DNA from: Neomoorella mulderi | Lineage (GTDB): Bacteria > Bacillota > DSM-521 > Neomoorellales > Neomoorellaceae | Assembly: GCA_011375465.1 (NCBI GenBank) | Contig: DRZV01000132.1 | Location: 1 to 7,184 of the forward strand | Reading direction: 5' to 3' | DNA length: 7,184 bases | Part shown: positions 6,452-7,184 of the stretch, one piece after another | How positions within the stretch are numbered: position 1 is the stretch's first letter | How the letters are laid out: each line of letters opens with the position of its first letter | Made by a program: the position numbers and the translations under genes | Notes under the pieces: model-generated | What the model was told of the DNA's origin: nothing | The model's input: the letters and a program-made list of their open reading frames with translations, nothing else | The model's database searches: none

Positions 6452-7081
6452 ATGGATTGGGAGGCTGGGGACATTATCGCCTTCTTGAGATGGCAGCGGC
6501 ATGATTATCTCAATCATTTGCAGGTGATATCCGGCTATCTTCAGTTGGGCAAGGCAGAGCAGGCTTTGGCTTACCTGCAAGGGGTTTTAAAAGAAATGGA
6601 GGAATTGGGCAAGCTCATGAGGCTCAAATCGCCCTCCCTTGCGCTCAGCAAATGATCAGAAATGTGTGTCCCGTCCGGGCTCATGAGGCTCAAATCGCCC
6701 TCCCTTGCCCTTATCTGCCTCCTCAAGTTGGAAAAGGCTTATAGACAAGGGATAGATATCCGCCTCCATGTGGGCACTTCCCTGGAACACTTATACCCCC
6801 AGGAAGGACACCTCCTGATATGGGAGGCCTCATGGGATCTGGCCCTGAAGATGGCCTCTAACGGCAAGCCTCTGGAGGTCAGGTTGGAGGAAAGGGAGAA
6901 GGGATACAGGCTTGTTTTCACAACCCAACCCCCTCTAATGCTGGACGCCTCCGAGCTGTTATATCTTCAGGATTTATGCCAAAAAAATGGAGTGGACTTT
7001 CTAGCTCAACTGGAGCAGGCCCGCCTGGAGCTGGTTTTCAGCAAAAACCCGACAGAAAGGGGGGAAGAAGATGTTCTATGA
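6452..7081 (+). pseudogene. spo0B: Spo0B-like sporulation phosphotransferase, interrupted by duplication and in-frame TGA
   Basis: Spo0B relays phosphate from Spo0F to Spo0A in the sporulation phosphorelay. The N-terminal helical part has LRWQRHDYLNHLQVISGYLQL, whose His17 matches the phosphorylated His of the RHD-N-Q-I-G box shared by Spo0B and related kinases. The C-terminal part (from LLKLEKAYRQGIDI onward) resembles the degenerate ATPase-like domain. In between, a 30-bp sequence encoding LMRLKSPSLAL occurs twice, 66 bp apart. The 66-bp gain keeps frame but brings TGA at 6653-6655. Without it the product would be ~187 residues, close to the ~190 of B. subtilis Spo0B, and read continuously GKLMRLKSPSLALICLLKLEKA. 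As written, translation stops after 67 residues, so the product probably lacks the C-terminal domain unless restart or readthrough occurs. It sits between rpmA and obg as in Bacillus, overlapping obg by 11 bases. Confidence 0.8.
6613..6708 (+). repeat. Pair of identical 30-bp direct repeats separated by 36 bp within spo0B
   Basis: Copies at 6613-6642 and 6679-6708 are identical over 30 bases (starting GCTCATGAGG, ending CCTCCCTTGC) and both encode LMRLKSPSLAL in the same frame. The 36-base spacer (6643-6678) contains the in-frame TGA and has no counterpart in an uninterrupted gene. A duplicated segment with extra DNA between the copies is typical of insertion plus target duplication or imprecise repair. 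Confidence 0.9.
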
Positions 7082-7184
7082 TGAGGCTAAAATATACGTT
7101 AAGGCGGGAGACGGCGGTAACGGGGCAGTGGCTTTTCGGCGGGAAAAATTTGTGCCCAAGGGGGGTCCCAGCGGAGGGGATGGG
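7071..7184 (+). CDS. obg: GTPase Obg/CgtA, N-terminal part (3' end outside window)
   Basis: Essential ribosome-assembly and stress-linked GTPase. Only the first 38 codons are present: MFYDEAKIYVKAGDGGNGAVAF and REKFVPKGGPSGGDG. These are the start of the glycine-rich Obg fold, where the repeated GG turns (GDGGNG, GGPSGGDG) form the type-II helices. The G domain is outside the window. The ATG overlaps the end of spo0B by 11 bases and is preceded by AAGGGGGGAAGAAG, a purine-rich ribosome site. With spo0B interrupted, obg would depend on its own ribosome site rather than coupling. The frame is intact as far as it goes, including a six-G run. Confidence 0.95.
   Translation, partial: MFYDEAKIYVKAGDGGNGAVAFRREKFVPKGGPSGGDG

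Noticed and set aside
6143..6580. Minus-strand open frame opposite rpmA and spo0B
   Set aside because: It crosses a terminator and mirrors two well-identified plus-strand genes; no motif of its own.
6613..6708. Repeat 30 bp, spacer 36 bp, repeat 30 bp, CRISPR-like geometry
   Set aside because: Only two copies exist, both encode the same Spo0B peptide in frame, and no cas genes or leader are nearby.

Overview
The window carries the conserved Firmicutes locus spoIVFA-spoIVFB-rplU-prp-rpmA-spo0B-obg, in the same order as in Bacillus subtilis. The host is therefore a Gram-positive lineage descended from spore formers. The purine-rich, G-rich coding style of the host genes would suit a thermophilic clostridial/Moorella-like group, but that placement is inference. 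Ribosomal protein L27 has the Firmicutes N-terminal extension ending in LQLF before AHKK, and its processing protease Prp is encoded directly upstream.

Layout: 1-323 is the 3' end of spoIVFA (degenerate LytM/M23 domain). It overlaps spoIVFB (320-1246), a site-2 protease with a CBS domain, broken by two compensating one-base shifts in 7-base homopolymers. Between spoIVFB and rplU lies a more A+T-rich foreign block (about 1247-5390) that is absent from the B. subtilis arrangement. It holds a decayed same-strand operon: an amidohydrolase of the dihydroorotase/hydantoinase type (1308-2636), an M20 metallopeptidase (2652-3814) and an internally duplicated polytopic membrane protein (3807-5008). 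Next comes a minus-strand stretch that looks like transposase debris (about 5009-5390). The conserved locus then resumes with intact rplU (5398-5709), prp (5712-6056) and rpmA (6062-6337), a terminator (6366-6387), a spo0B homologue interrupted by a 66-bp duplication/insertion with an in-frame TGA (6452-7081), and the start of obg (7071-end).

How the genes fit together: SpoIVFA/SpoIVFB control and perform pro-sigma-K processing late in sporulation, and Spo0B is the phosphorelay phosphotransferase. L21, Prp and L27 form a ribosome module, and Obg is a ribosome-associated GTPase. The inserted trio looks like an uptake-and-hydrolysis pathway for an amide or cyclic-amide compound. Its substrate is unknown, and no intact reading frame survives for any of the three genes.

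The main pattern is selective decay. Every gene expected to be essential is open and full-length where visible. Both enzymatic sporulation genes and all three inserted genes are disrupted, mostly at homopolymers or short repeats. This suggests a lineage losing sporulation, or a draft assembly with homopolymer errors; the intact essential genes and the non-homopolymer lesions (10-bp tandem repeats, 30-bp direct repeats, in-frame TGA) favour genuine decay for at least part of it.
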